The notes: generated by a model from the letters alone, not told the origin. A DNA stretch of 35,321 nucleotides from Verrucomicrobiota bacterium (GCA_030834165.1 JAURFU010000020.1:1-35321); one strand, 5' to 3'; positions 23,817-33,116 are shown, counted from the first letter of the stretch. Program-made: numbers and translations.

Positions 23817-24887
23817 ATGACCCAGAATACGGACGACCTACGCATCCGCAGCCAGCACCCCCTGCTGACTCCCGCCCTCGTGCTCGCCGAACTCCCGGTC
23901 TCGGAGCGCGCCGCCGAGGTCGTCGCCGCCGCCCGTCGGGACGCCGCCAAGGTGATCTCGGGCCAGGACGACCGTCTGCTGGTCATCGTCGGCCCTTGCT
24001 CCGTCCATGACACCAAGGCCGCCCTGGAGTATGCGGCCCTCCTGAAGAAGGAAGCCCAGAAGCATGCTTCCGAGCTCCTCGTGGTGATGCGCGTCTACTT
24101 CGAGAAGCCCCGCACCACGGTCGGCTGGAAGGGGCTCATCAACGACCCGCAGGTCGACGGATCCTTCCGCATCAACGACGGACTCCGCCTCGCGCGCGGC
24201 CTGCTTTCGCAGATCGCCGAAGCCGGCCTGCCGGCCGCGACCGAGTTCCTCGACCCGATCACGCCGCAATACGTGGCCGACCTCGTCGCCTACGGCGCCA
24301 TCGGGGCGCGCACCACGGAAAGCCAGATCCACCGCGAGCTCGCCTCCGGCCTCTCGATGCCCGTCGGCTTCAAGAACGGCACCGACGGCTCGGTCCAGGT
24401 CGCCGTCGACGCCTGCCTCTCGGCCCGTTCCTCCCACTGGTTCCCGTCCGTCACCAAGGACGGCGTCGTCGCCATCTTCCAGACGTCGGGCAACCCTGAC
24501 GCGCACGTCATCCTGCGCGGCGGCTCCCGCACCGGCCCGAATTACGGCGCCGAATTCGTGACCGACGCCGCGGCCCGCATCCAGAAGGCCGGCCTCACGA
24601 CCCGTCTCGTCATCGATTGCTCCCACGGCAACAGCTCCAAGGACCATCGCCGTCAGCCGCTCGTCGCCGCCGACATCGCCGCGCAGGTCGCCGCGGGTTC
24701 GCGCGTCATCGCCGGCGTGATGATCGAAAGCCATCTCGCCGAAGGCCGTCAGGACTGGAAGGGTAAGGAGGCTTCGGCCTACGGCTGCAGCATCACCGAC
24801 GCCTGCATCTCCTTCGAGCAGACCGTCCCCGTGCTCGCGGGCCTCGCCGCCGCCGTCCGCGCCCGTCGCGCCCTCCCGGCTTCCTGA
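23817..24887 (+). CDS. 3-deoxy-7-phosphoheptulonate (DAHP) synthase, class I (AroF/G/H type)
   Basis: Condenses phosphoenolpyruvate with erythrose 4-phosphate in the first step of the chorismate pathway. The product is 356 residues. Motifs are GPCSVHD (59-65), MRVYFEKPRTTVGWKG (91-106), a GARTTESQIHRELASGLSMPVGFKNGTDG run near 163-191, the metal-binding DCSHGNSSKDH near 267, and GVMIESHL near 301. These place it with the E. coli AroF/AroG/AroH group. Which amino acid, if any, inhibits it cannot be read here, so no letter is assigned. The ATG at 23817 matches family N-termini; an upstream TTG start overlaps the promoter. An Lrp-type regulator gene follows after eight bases. Confidence 0.93.
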   Translation: MTQNTDDLRIRSQHPLLTPALVLAELPVSERAAEVVAAARRDAAKVISGQDDRLLVIVGPCSVHDTKAALEYAALLKKEAQKHASELLVVMRVYFEKPRTTVGWKGLINDPQVDGSFRINDGLRLARGLLSQIAEAGLPAATEFLDPITPQYVADLVAYGAIGARTTESQIHRELASGLSMPVGFKNGTDGSVQVAVDACLSARSSHWFPSVTKDGVVAIFQTSGNPDAHVILRGGSRTGPNYGAEFVTDAAARIQKAGLTTRLVIDCSHGNSSKDHRRQPLVAADIAAQVAAGSRVIAGVMIESHLAEGRQDWKGKEASAYGCSITDACISFEQTVPVLAGLAAAVRARRALPAS

Positions 24888-24895
24888 ACTTCGCC

Positions 24896-25378
24896 ATGAA
24901 CTCCGTACTCAAGCTCATCCTCGACGGGGAAGCCCTCGACACCGCGCAGATCGGCCGCATCCTCGGGATGGGCCCCGAAGCCGTGGACCGCGAGCTGTCG
25001 GCCTTGCGTCAGCAGGGCGTCCTCCTGGGCATGCGTCCGGTGCTCAACCCTGGCTTCGAGTCCGAACACCGCGTCCGCGCGGTCATCGAGATCAAGGTCC
25101 GCACCGAAGGCGTCGGCGGCTTCGACGCCATCGCCGAGCGCATCGCCGCCTTCGAGCAGGTCGAGAGCTGCTACCTGATGTCCGGCGGCTACGACCTCCT
25201 GGTCGTCGTCACCGCCGACAACCTCTATAAAGTCGCCGGCTTCGTGCACGAGCGCCTGGCCCGCATCGACGGCGTCCAGGGCACCTCCACCCACTTCTTC
25301 CTCCGCGCTTACAAGAAGGACGGCTTCGTCGTCTCCGCCGACGGCGCCGGCCGCGACCGTCCCTCGGTCAGCCCCTGA
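24896..25378 (+). CDS. Lrp/AsnC-family transcriptional regulator
   Basis: 160 residues with the usual two-part plan: an N-terminal DNA-binding domain (LDTAQIGRILGMGPEAVDRELSALRQQG, about residues 14-41, read as the HTH and following helix), then the RAM/AsnC ligand-binding domain (VRAVIEIKVR near 59, LMSGGYDLLVVVTA near 98, and a C-terminal strand ending THFFLRAYK). It sits between DAHP synthase (eight bases upstream) and an aminotransferase (13 bases downstream). An Lrp gene next to an aminotransferase is also seen in alaR-alaT of Bacillus subtilis. Here the extra DAHP synthase hints at an aromatic amino acid link, but the ligand is not known. A short polar tail rich in Ser/Pro/Gly follows the domain. 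Confidence 0.88.
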   Translation: MNSVLKLILDGEALDTAQIGRILGMGPEAVDRELSALRQQGVLLGMRPVLNPGFESEHRVRAVIEIKVRTEGVGGFDAIAERIAAFEQVESCYLMSGGYDLLVVVTADNLYKVAGFVHERLARIDGVQGTSTHFFLRAYKKDGFVVSADGAGRDRPSVSP

Positions 25379-25391
25379 GCTCCGCCTCACC

Positions 25392-26567
25392 ATGGATTCC
25401 TCCGGACGTTTCGTGGCGCGACATGTCGCGACCTTGCCCAAGTCGGGCATCCGCGACTTCTTCGCCATCGTCTCCAAGATGAAGGACGCCGTCTCGCTCG
25501 GCATCGGCGAGCCCGACTTCGTCACGCCTTATCACATCCGCGAGGCCGCGATCTCGTCCCTCGAGAAGGGCCGCACCTCCTACACGGACAACCGCGGCAC
25601 GCAGCAGTTCCGCGAGGAGGTCTCGCGCTACGTGGCCCGCAATTACGGTCCGGAATACGATCCCGACACCGAGATCCTCGGCACCATCGGCGTCTCCGAG
25701 GCCCTCGACATCCTCCTGCGCGCCACCCTCGACCCGGGCGACAAGGTCCTCTACCACGAGCCCTGCTACGTGAGCTACGCCCCGAGCGTCGCGCTCTGCC
25801 ACGCCGAGGCCATCCCGATCCGCACCGTCTCCGCCGACCAGTTCGCGCTCGATCCGGCGGCCCTGCGCGCCGCCTGGCGGCCGGGCTGCAAGCTCCTCGT
25901 CCTCAACTTCCCGACCAACCCGACCGGCGGCACCGCCGACCGCGCCAAGCTCGAGGCCATCGCGAAGTTCGCCGTCGAGAAGGACCTGCTCGTCGCTTCC
26001 GACGAGATCTACTCCGAGCTCACCTTCGAAGGCGACCACGTCTCGATCGCCTCGCTCCCGGGCATGCGCGAACGCACGGTCTTCCTGCACGGTTTCTCGA
26101 AGGCCTTCGCGATGACCGGTTTCCGCATCGGTTACGCCTGCGGTCCCGCCGCCGTCATCGACGGCATGCTCAAGGTGCACCAGTACGGCATCATGTGCGC
26201 CCCGATCATGAGCCAGGAGGCCGCCGTCGAGGCGCTCCGCAACGGCCGTGATTCGATGCTGCACATGCGCGACAAGTACCGCGAACGCCGCGACTTCATC
26301 GTCCGCCGCTTCAACGAGCTCGGCCTGAAGTGCCATCTCCCGCGCGGCGCGTTCTACGCCTTCCCCGACATCACCTCGACGGGCTTGGATTCCATGACCT
26401 TCGCCCAGAAGCTGCTCGAGCAGCAGAAGGTCGCCATGGTTCCCGGCAACGCCTTCGGCGCCGCCGGCGCCGGTTTCTGCCGGGCTTCGTTCTCGACCAG
26501 CTACGAGCGCATCCACGAGGCCGGCGAGCGGATCGCCCGCTTCCTGGACGGCCTGCCGCGTCGCTGA
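25392..26567 (+). CDS. Aminotransferase class I/II (AlaT/PatA-like)
   Basis: A PLP fold-type I aminotransferase of 391 residues. Family landmarks are SLGIGEPDFVTPYHI near 34-48, YTDNRGTQQFREEV near 62-75, NFPTNPTGG near 172-180, SDEIYSELTFEG near 201-212, and the PLP lysine in GFSKAFAMTGFRIGY near 237. These are typical of the large subgroup that includes Bacillus AlaT and PatA and archaeal aspartate and aromatic aminotransferases, so the substrate is open: alanine, aspartate or an aromatic amino acid. Its place in one cluster with DAHP synthase and an Lrp regulator favours aromatic or general amino acid metabolism. A 45-base gap follows before der. Confidence 0.9.
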   Translation: MDSSGRFVARHVATLPKSGIRDFFAIVSKMKDAVSLGIGEPDFVTPYHIREAAISSLEKGRTSYTDNRGTQQFREEVSRYVARNYGPEYDPDTEILGTIGVSEALDILLRATLDPGDKVLYHEPCYVSYAPSVALCHAEAIPIRTVSADQFALDPAALRAAWRPGCKLLVLNFPTNPTGGTADRAKLEAIAKFAVEKDLLVASDEIYSELTFEGDHVSIASLPGMRERTVFLHGFSKAFAMTGFRIGYACGPAAVIDGMLKVHQYGIMCAPIMSQEAAVEALRNGRDSMLHMRDKYRERRDFIVRRFNELGLKCHLPRGAFYAFPDITSTGLDSMTFAQKLLEQQKVAMVPGNAFGAAGAGFCRASFSTSYERIHEAGERIARFLDGLPRR

Positions 26568-26612
26568 GCATCCTTGCTTGCTAGCCGGGCAGGTAGCCCT
26601 GACTGTCGTCCC

Positions 26613-28268
26613 ATGGAACGGAACACTGAACTTTCCCGCGCGGTAGCCATCGTGGGCCGTCCCAACGTCGGCAAGAGCCGCCTGTTCAACCGGCTCGTGG
26701 GCCGGCGCATCTCGATCGTGCACGACCAGCCGGGCGTCACCCGTGACCTGATCACGGCCGACGTCTTCGAAGGCCGCTACACCCTCATGGACACCGGCGG
26801 CATCGGCCTCTACCGCGCCGAGCTGACGCCCAAGGTCGTGGCCGACGCCGTCGAGGAGCAGGTGGACTTCGCCCTCGCCGCCGCGGCGCTCGTGCTCCTC
26901 GTCGTCGACGCCGCCGAAGGCTGCGCCGCGCTCGACCTCGAGGTCGCCGCGAAGCTCCGCCAGGCCGGCAAGAAGGTGATCGTGATCGCGAACAAGGCCG
27001 ACACCGAGGAGCGCGACGGGCTGATGTCCGAGTTCTTCGCCCTCGGTTTCGGCGAGCCTCTGCTCATCTCGGCCGAGCACGGCCGCGGCATCCCGCAGCT
27101 CCAGGCCCTCATCCTCAAGCTGCTCGGGCCCGAACCGGAGACGCCCCGCGAAGAGGGTCCGCGCCCGATCCGTCTCGCCCTCGCCGGTCGTCCCAACGTC
27201 GGCAAGAGCTCCCTCGGCAACCGTCTGCTCGGCGGCTCGCGCCTCATCGTCAGCGAAGTCGCCGGCACCACGCGCGATCCCGTGCGCGCGCGTCTCTCCC
27301 GCACCAAGGCCGACGGCAGCCAGGCGAAGTTCTCGCTCGTCGACACGGCCGGCCGCCGCACCGCGAACAAGCGCGACACCCTCGACTTCTTCTCGCAGAT
27401 CCGCGCCGACGAGATCCTCGCCGAGACCGACGTGGTCTTCCTGGTGCTCGACGCCGGCCAGGGCGTCACGCGCATCGACAAGCAGCTCGCGGGCGAGCTC
27501 GCCCTCCTGGGCTGCGGCCTCGTCATCGTGGTCAACAAGTGGGACCTCGCGAAGACGGCCTTCCGCGAGAAGAACATCGACGGCTTCGAGGACGAGGAGG
27601 AGTTCCGCGCGAAGTTCCGCTCGGCCGTGCGCCGCGAGCTCTTCTTCCTGCCCGATCCGCCCATCCTCTTCGTGTCCGCCCAGACCGGCCTCCGCGCCGA
27701 GGACATGCTCGACGCCGCCGAAGGCGTCTTCGTCCGCGCCGGTACGGCGATCTCGACCGGCCGCCTCAACCGCGTCGTGCAGGACCTGATGATCAAGCGT
27801 CCGCCCCGCATGGTCTCGGGCAAGCGCTTCAAGTGCTACTACGTGACGCAGGTCTCCAAGCGTCCCATCCGTTTCCGGTTGTTCTGCAACTCCGAGGAAC
27901 GCCTCGAGGACGCCTACCAGCGCTTCCTCGTGAAGGGCGTGCATGAGAGCTTCGACCTCGCCGGTGTCCCGCTCTTCCTCGACATCGTGGGCAAGCCCAA
28001 GCAGTCCGGCCGTCGCGCAGGAGGTCCCGGCGCCGCCGCCGGCGCCGTGCCCGCCGAAGAGGGCGAGGTACGCAAGCCGACCGCCAAGGTCCCCGGCAAG
28101 GCCGTCCTCTCCGCCGCGCCGAAGAAGGCCGTGGGTCCGTCCGGCCCGCGCCTCGGCAAGTCCAAGAACCCGCGCAGCAAGGTCGGTCCGGTCCGCAAGA
28201 AATCCTACACCCGCTGGGATAAGCCGCGTTCGCTGAAAGGCCGCGCCGCGCGCCAGGCCCGCAAGTAA
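26613..28268 (+). CDS. der: Ribosome biogenesis GTPase Der, extended C-terminus
   Basis: Der (EngA) has two GTPase domains in tandem and acts in 50S subunit assembly. Here domain 1 has GRPNVGKS at 15-22, DTGG in the switch region and NKAD near 129; domain 2 has GRPNVGKS near 192, DTAGR near 244 and NKWD near 308. The KH-like C-terminal domain follows (KRFKCYYVTQVSKRPIRF, then ERLEDAYQRFLV). At 551 residues it is longer than the usual ~440-490, because of a basic Lys/Pro/Ala/Gly-rich tail from about residue 468 to the end. The tail is probably disordered and could bind rRNA. fmt starts three bases after the stop. Confidence 0.95.
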   Translation: MERNTELSRAVAIVGRPNVGKSRLFNRLVGRRISIVHDQPGVTRDLITADVFEGRYTLMDTGGIGLYRAELTPKVVADAVEEQVDFALAAAALVLLVVDAAEGCAALDLEVAAKLRQAGKKVIVIANKADTEERDGLMSEFFALGFGEPLLISAEHGRGIPQLQALILKLLGPEPETPREEGPRPIRLALAGRPNVGKSSLGNRLLGGSRLIVSEVAGTTRDPVRARLSRTKADGSQAKFSLVDTAGRRTANKRDTLDFFSQIRADEILAETDVVFLVLDAGQGVTRIDKQLAGELALLGCGLVIVVNKWDLAKTAFREKNIDGFEDEEEFRAKFRSAVRRELFFLPDPPILFVSAQTGLRAEDMLDAAEGVFVRAGTAISTGRLNRVVQDLMIKRPPRMVSGKRFKCYYVTQVSKRPIRFRLFCNSEERLEDAYQRFLVKGVHESFDLAGVPLFLDIVGKPKQSGRRAGGPGAAAGAVPAEEGEVRKPTAKVPGKAVLSAAPKKAVGPSGPRLGKSKNPRSKVGPVRKKSYTRWDKPRSLKGRAARQARK

Positions 28269-28271
28269 CGC

Positions 28272-29264
28272 ATGCCCCGGAGACTGGTCCTGCTCGGTTC
28301 GGATGAGATCGCGCTCCCGGCTTTCGCCGCGGCCCGCGCCTTGCCCGACGCCGAGGTCGTGGCCGTCTTTACGCAGCCGGATCGTCCCGCCGGCCGCGGT
28401 CAGGAAGTCCGCCCGAATCCCGTCGCCGCCTGGGCCCGCGCCGAAGGCCTGCCTCTGCGTCAGCCTGAGAAACTGGGCCCGGAGGATGCCGCGCAGCTCG
28501 CCGCGCTCGGCGCCGACCTCGGCGTGGTCATGGCCTATGGGCAGCTGCTGAAGTCCGACTTCCTCGCCGCCACCCGTCTCGGCTTCGTCAATTTCCACGG
28601 CTCGTTGCTGCCCGCCTTGCGCGGCGCGACGCCGGTCGAAGGCGCCCTCGCGCTCGGTCTCCCGGAGACGGGCGTCTCGCTCCAGCAGGTGGTGCTCAAA
28701 CTGGATGCGGGTCCTTTGCACGCATCGCGCGGCCTTCGTCCTCAGCCGGGCGAAGCCCGCGCCGCTCTTCGCGCCCGCCTCGGCGTCGTCGCCGGCGAAC
28801 TCGCGGCCGCCGCGTTGCCCGCGGTGCTCGCAGGGACGTCGATCCCTGTGCCGCAGGACGAATCCCTCGTCACTTACGCGCGTCGTCTCAACCGCGCCGA
28901 CGCGCCTCTCGATTTCCGTCAGCCGGCGACCGCGCTGCGTCAGCGCGTGCTCGCGCTCGAAGGCTGGCCGGGTTCGACCTTCGACCACCGTGGCGTCACG
29001 ATCAAGGTCGGCGCGGCGCAGGCGGAGGAGGGCGGTCCGGCCGGCGTTCCCGGTCGGATCCTCGCCGCCGACCGCTCCGGCGTCCGCGTCGCCTGCGGTC
29101 AGGGCGTGCTGGTGCTCACGCACCTGCAGCGCCCGGGCGGCAAGATGCTCCCGGCGGGAGAGTTCCTGGCGGGCTTCCCCTTGGCCGTCGGCGAGACGCT
29201 CGCATCCGCCGAGATGCCGGCCTTCGTCGCTTCGGCCCCGTTCCCCCGGGCGCCCAAGGCGTAA
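28272..29264 (+). CDS. fmt: Methionyl-tRNA formyltransferase
   Basis: Formylates initiator Met-tRNA using 10-formyl-THF. The 330-residue product has the N-terminal catalytic domain with NFHGSLLPALRGATPV starting at residue 107 (Asn107 and His109 are catalytic; the usual PxxRGAAP is PALRGATP here), and KLDAGPL near 141 carrying the catalytic Asp. The C-terminal OB-like domain includes FDHRGVTIKVGAAQ near 237. The family's N-terminal F(M)GTPxFA reads LLGSDEIALPAF, a moderate deviation. No def gene is nearby. The gene is nearly contiguous with der, so the two are likely co-transcribed. The next gene begins 38 bases after the stop. Confidence 0.94.
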   Translation: MPRRLVLLGSDEIALPAFAAARALPDAEVVAVFTQPDRPAGRGQEVRPNPVAAWARAEGLPLRQPEKLGPEDAAQLAALGADLGVVMAYGQLLKSDFLAATRLGFVNFHGSLLPALRGATPVEGALALGLPETGVSLQQVVLKLDAGPLHASRGLRPQPGEARAALRARLGVVAGELAAAALPAVLAGTSIPVPQDESLVTYARRLNRADAPLDFRQPATALRQRVLALEGWPGSTFDHRGVTIKVGAAQAEEGGPAGVPGRILAADRSGVRVACGQGVLVLTHLQRPGGKMLPAGEFLAGFPLAVGETLASAEMPAFVASAPFPRAPKA

Positions 29265-29302
29265 TCGCTTGATAAGCATTCCCCGCCTGCTGTCATAGGG
29301 TC

Positions 29303-31375
29303 ATGCGCGCCGTCCTTCTCTGCCTCAGCCTGGCCGCGGGCGCCTTGGCGCAGCCGAAGGACCTTGCTTTGCAGCAGGTCACGGGCGGCGTCTTCGCCGG
29401 TTTTTCGGAAGATGCGAAGGCCGAGAAGGTCTGGGAGGCTTCCGCCCGGGAGATGCGTCCGGCCGCGAAGGAAGGCCAATGGGAGATGACGGACATCACC
29501 CTGCTTTCGTTCCGCGACGCCCGGCCGCTCGCCCGCTTCGTCAGTCCCAGCGGGGTGATGACGCCGGTCGCGCGGGCCGCGCAGGGCACGGACATCCTCC
29601 GCGCGACGTCGCCGAGCTTCGATCTGGCCGGGAAGGGCTGGAACTGGCGTTCGACCCCGCAGGGCGACTCTTTCGCGATCCTCTCGGAAGTCGTCGCCGA
29701 ACTCGATCTCGCCAAGCCCGCGGCTCGCCGCCTTCGCCTGCGCGCGCAGCGTCTCGACGCCGCGCCGGCGCCCGGCGGGACGCTCATGGTCTTCGAGGGC
29801 GGCGTGGTCGCGGAGCGCGCGGGCGAGCGCACCACCTGCGAGCGGCTGGAATGCCTCGTCAGCGACGGTCCCGGCGGCGACGCCGAAGTGCGTTCGCTCG
29901 TCGCCACCGGACGCGTCGTGCGCGTGGTCGGCGCCCAGACCTTGCGCGGCGACCGCGCCGCCTTCGGTCCTAAGGAAGATTCCGCTGAACTCGTCGGTCA
30001 CGTCGAGATCGACGAACCGGAGGCCAAGGGTTCCGCCCAGCGCCTCCGCCATCAGCCCAAGCTGGGACTCACGGAACTTTATGCCGGCGACGGCCAGCCG
30101 GTGCGCCTGCAGCTGCGTCGCAAGCAGGAGGCGCCGGCCGACCTCACCGGCGCGCGCGTCACGCTGCGTCGCGAAGCGTCCGCCGGGATCACCCGCATCG
30201 AGGTCCAGGATGACGCCACCTATGTCTCCGCCGATGCTCGCCTGAGCGCCCGTCGGATGGTCGCCACCGAAGAGCGCGCGGGCGGCGGTCAGCTCGAGGC
30301 CTCCGGCGAAGTGAGCGGCCGGCTCGAAGGTTCCGAATTCAGTTCCGGCCGAGCCCGTTGGGATCGCCAGACCCGCGTCGTCGACCTGAGCGAGTCCCCT
30401 CGGCTGCGCGAGAAGCGAGGCCTCGAAGCGGCGGGTTTCTCCATCCGCACCGACGCCCTCAAGGATCGCCTTGAGATCCGTTCGGCGCCGGGTGAGCGCG
30501 CCGCCCTGCGTCTCCCGGCCGAGGAAAACGGCGGCGTGCCCGGTCTGGCCGAAGCCGACCAGATCGTCGTCGTCACCGAGGACGGCGCGATGCAGGCCCA
30601 GCTGCTAGGAGCGGTGCGTTACGTCGCCGGCGTCGTCGTCGCTTCCGCCGACCAGATGGTCGCCTTCGCTTTGCCCGTGCCGAAGAAGCGCGGCGAATAC
30701 GCGCTGAACAAGGTCATCCTTGCCGGTTCGGTCCGCTATGCCCAGCCCGGCCTGCGCTGCCTCGGCGAACGTCTCGACCTCACTCCTGCCGTACAGATCG
30801 AGGAGATCCTGGCCGCCGACGCCCTCGTCGGCCAGCCGCGTCTCCTGACCTTGTCGGGCGGCGTGGGTCCGACCCGTCCGCGCCTGTTCCTTTCGCAGGG
30901 CGCGGGCCAGGAGGTCGGCTTCCTCGCGGACGCGCATGAGGTGCTGCATACTCCGGCGCTCACCAAGTTCTTCCTGCGGGGCGACGTGTCGGTCGACTCC
31001 GCTTCCACGGACGCCACCTGCGACCTGCTGGAAGGACTGGCTTCGCCCGACAAATCCGGCCGTCTGGTGGCCCGCCGCGTGGTCGGCCGCGGCAACGTGG
31101 GCGTCGTCGCCGGCGGCGCCAGCGCGAAGGGGCGCAGCCTGGAGATGAATCCTGAACTGGGCACGGCGCGTCTGTTCGGCGACGCGCGGATCCTGGACAA
31201 GAACGGCAACGAAGGCGTGCCCGCCAAGGAGGTCACTTACGACCACAAGACCAAGGCCTGGCGCATGGACTCCGCTCCGGACGACCTGAATCCCGGACAG
31301 GTGGTCCGCCCGAAGATCTTCCTCGGCCGTGACTTCACCTTGCCGGAGGTCAAAAGCCTCGACAAGGCACGCTGA
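29303..31375 (+). CDS. Large LptA/LptC-like (OstA-type) periplasmic protein
   Basis: A 690-residue exported protein (signal peptide AVLLCLSLAAGALAQ at residues 3-17). Just after the signal, a segment with WEMTDITLLSFRDARPLARFVSP near 54-76 resembles LptC. Much of the rest consists of beta-strand-rich repeats like the OstA/LptA beta-jelly roll, for example GTLMVFEGGVVAE, LRGDRAAFGPKEDSAELVGHVEIDEPEA, and again LEMNPELGTARLFGDARIL near the C-terminus. E. coli LptA is only about 185 residues. The gene lies directly upstream of lptB (19 bases), so a role in carrying LPS across the periplasm is well supported by context, while the exact split of LptA and LptC roles is inference. No separate lptC, lptF or lptG is in the window. 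Confidence 0.8.
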   Translation: MRAVLLCLSLAAGALAQPKDLALQQVTGGVFAGFSEDAKAEKVWEASAREMRPAAKEGQWEMTDITLLSFRDARPLARFVSPSGVMTPVARAAQGTDILRATSPSFDLAGKGWNWRSTPQGDSFAILSEVVAELDLAKPAARRLRLRAQRLDAAPAPGGTLMVFEGGVVAERAGERTTCERLECLVSDGPGGDAEVRSLVATGRVVRVVGAQTLRGDRAAFGPKEDSAELVGHVEIDEPEAKGSAQRLRHQPKLGLTELYAGDGQPVRLQLRRKQEAPADLTGARVTLRREASAGITRIEVQDDATYVSADARLSARRMVATEERAGGGQLEASGEVSGRLEGSEFSSGRARWDRQTRVVDLSESPRLREKRGLEAAGFSIRTDALKDRLEIRSAPGERAALRLPAEENGGVPGLAEADQIVVVTEDGAMQAQLLGAVRYVAGVVVASADQMVAFALPVPKKRGEYALNKVILAGSVRYAQPGLRCLGERLDLTPAVQIEEILAADALVGQPRLLTLSGGVGPTRPRLFLSQGAGQEVGFLADAHEVLHTPALTKFFLRGDVSVDSASTDATCDLLEGLASPDKSGRLVARRVVGRGNVGVVAGGASAKGRSLEMNPELGTARLFGDARILDKNGNEGVPAKEVTYDHKTKAWRMDSAPDDLNPGQVVRPKIFLGRDFTLPEVKSLDKAR

Positions 31376-31394
31376 CCGCTTTCCTCTTCTCCGC

Positions 31395-32135
31395 ATGGCC
31401 GCATCGAGCGACAAGGGCGTCATCCGGGCGCAGGCCTTGGCCAAGCATTACGACGCCAAGGTGGCCGTCCAGGACGTCAGCCTCAGCTTGCAGGCAGGGG
31501 AGATCGTCGGGCTGCTCGGTCCGAACGGGGCCGGCAAGACCACCACTTTCTACATGGTCGTCGGGCTCATTCCTTCGACCCACGGGCGCGTGTTCCTCGA
31601 CGGCCGTGACATCACCGCGGAGCCCATGTGGCGCCGGGCGCGCGCGGGCGTCGGTTACCTCCCGCAGGAAGCCTCCGTCTTCCGCAAGCTCACCGTCTGG
31701 GAGAACGTCATGGCCGTGGTCGAGACGCTCGATCTCGGCGAACGTGAGCGTAAGGAACGCACCGCGGAGCAGCTGGCCGAGCTCGGGCTGGAGAAGCTCG
31801 CGCGTCAGCCGGCGTTCACCCTTTCCGGCGGCGAACGTCGCCGTCTGGAGATCGCCCGCGCCCTGGCCACCCGCCCGCGCTTCCTGCTCATGGACGAGCC
31901 GTTCAGCGGGGTCGACCCCATCTCGGTCGCCGAAGTCCAGGCCATCATCCGCAAGCTCAGGGGCAGGGGCATCGGCATCCTGATCACGGACCATAACGTG
32001 CGGGAGACCCTCACCATCGTGGACCGGGCCTACCTCATCCACCAGGGGCGCGTCCTCGTCTCCGGGACCCCCGCTGAAATCGTGGACAATCCCGAAAGCC
32101 GGCGCCATTATCTCGGCGAAGGTTTCAAACTCTGA
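31395..32135 (+). CDS. lptB: LPS export ABC transporter ATP-binding protein
   Basis: LptB powers extraction of LPS from the inner membrane together with LptF/LptG. The product is 246 residues, slightly longer than E. coli LptB (241). Motifs: Walker [10 protein letters not shown] at 42-50, [14 protein letters not shown] near 91 (the Q-loop and the LptB-typical segment), signature LSGGERRR near 146, Walker [13 protein letters not shown] near 166, and switch His in [10 protein letters not shown] near 200. The C-terminal [11 protein letters not shown] is a hallmark of LptB. ATG 31395 is chosen because upstream sequence belongs to the previous gene's end. hprK starts six bases later, an order also seen loosely in the lpt-rpoN-pts clusters of Proteobacteria. 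Confidence 0.96.
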   Translation: MAASSDKGVIRAQALAKHYDAKVAVQDVSLSLQAGEIVGLLGPNGAGKTTTFYMVVGLIPSTHGRVFLDGRDITAEPMWRRARAGVGYLPQEASVFRKLTVWENVMAVVETLDLGERERKERTAEQLAELGLEKLARQPAFTLSGGERRRLEIARALATRPRFLLMDEPFSGVDPISVAEVQAIIRKLRGRGIGILITDHNVRETLTIVDRAYLIHQGRVLVSGTPAEIVDNPESRRHYLGEGFKL

Positions 32136-32140
32136 CGTCC

Positions 32141-33115
32141 ATGTCCGACCCCGCTCCCGATACGCGCCCCGAATCCGTCTCGGTGCGTGAGTTCCTCACG
32201 TCCTTCCAGGACATGCTGCAGATGGAGCTCCTCGCCGGGGCCGAAGGTCTCGACAATATGATCTCGGAGAAGTCGTTGAACCGTCCGGCCCTCGCCGTCA
32301 CGGGATACTTCAAGGAGTTCGCCCACAGACGCCTGCAGCTGTTCGGCGCCGGCGAGATGGCCTACCTGAGCGATCAGTCCGCCGACGTGCGCGAGAAGCT
32401 CCTCGCCGACGTCTTCTCGAAACGGATTCCCGCCGTGGTCGTCTCCCGCGGCCTGGAAGTCGATGACGTCCTGCTGCGTTGCGCCGACCGCCATCGCGTC
32501 CCGTTGATCCGCACCCAGCTCAAGTCCAAGGACTTCTCGGCCGAGGCCACCGTCCTGCTGGAGGAGAAGTTCGCTCCGCGCACCAACATCCACGCGACGT
32601 TGGTGGACATCAAGGGCGTCGGCGTGCTCATGCGCGGCGCCTCCGGCGTGGGCAAGAGCGAGTGCGCCCTCGCCCTCATCGAGCGCGGCCACTCGCTGGT
32701 CGCGGACGATTACGTGATCGTGACCTTGATCGGCGACCGTGAGCTCCAAGGGATGGCGAAGGAACTCAATCGCGGCTACATGGAGTGCCGCGGCATCGGG
32801 ATCATCAACGTCGCCTCGATCTTCGGCGTGCGTTCCGTCCGGCGCGAGAAACGCGTGGACCTCGTCGTCACCTTCGTCCTGTGGCAGCCCGGCATGGACG
32901 AGGAACGCTCGGGCCTGGAAGTGGAGACCTACGAGATCCTCGGCCGCAAGGTGCCGCACATGACGATCCCGGTGCGCCCGGGACGTGACATGGCCCGGCT
33001 GGTCGAAGTGGCCGCCTCGGTGCAGGCGCTCCGGGCCATGGGCCATGATTCGGCCAAGGAATTCAGCGACCGCCTCATCCAGTTCATGGCGAAGGACAAG
33101 GCGGGCGAGGCCTGA
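32141..33115 (+). CDS. hprK: HPr kinase/phosphorylase
   Basis: A serine kinase/phosphorylase for the PTS protein HPr, 324 residues. The N-terminal regulatory domain (about 1-140) is followed by the catalytic domain: NIHATLVD with catalytic His151, Walker A GASGVGKS at 166-173, LVADD near 187-190 and the HprK signature [11 protein letters not shown] at 214-224, followed by FGVRSVR. All catalytic motifs look intact. No ptsH, ptsI or ptsN gene is in the window, so the target cannot be named. In Gram-negative bacteria HprK usually works with a nitrogen-type PTS. The stop is one base from the stop of the convergent acidic protein gene. Confidence 0.94.
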   Translation: MSDPAPDTRPESVSVREFLTSFQDMLQMELLAGAEGLDNMISEKSLNRPALAVTGYFKEFAHRRLQLFGAGEMAYLSDQSADVREKLLADVFSKRIPAVVVSRGLEVDDVLLRCADRHRVPLIRTQLKSKDFSAEATVLLEEKFAPRTNIHATLVDIKGVGVLMRGASGVGKSECALALIERGHSLVADDYVIVTLIGDRELQGMAKELNRGYMECRGIGIINVASIFGVRSVRREKRVDLVVTFVLWQPGMDEERSGLEVETYEILGRKVPHMTIPVRPGRDMARLVEVAASVQALRAMGHDSAKEFSDRLIQFMAKDKAGEA

Positions 33116-33116
33116 G

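Noticed and set aside
25368-29279. A 1303-codon open frame on the minus strand, antisense to the aminotransferase, der and fmt genes
   Set aside because: Its product is a low-complexity mix of Gly, Ala, Arg, Glu and Asp with no recognisable domain, and it mirrors three well-supported genes. Long antisense frames are expected in GC-rich coding sequence.
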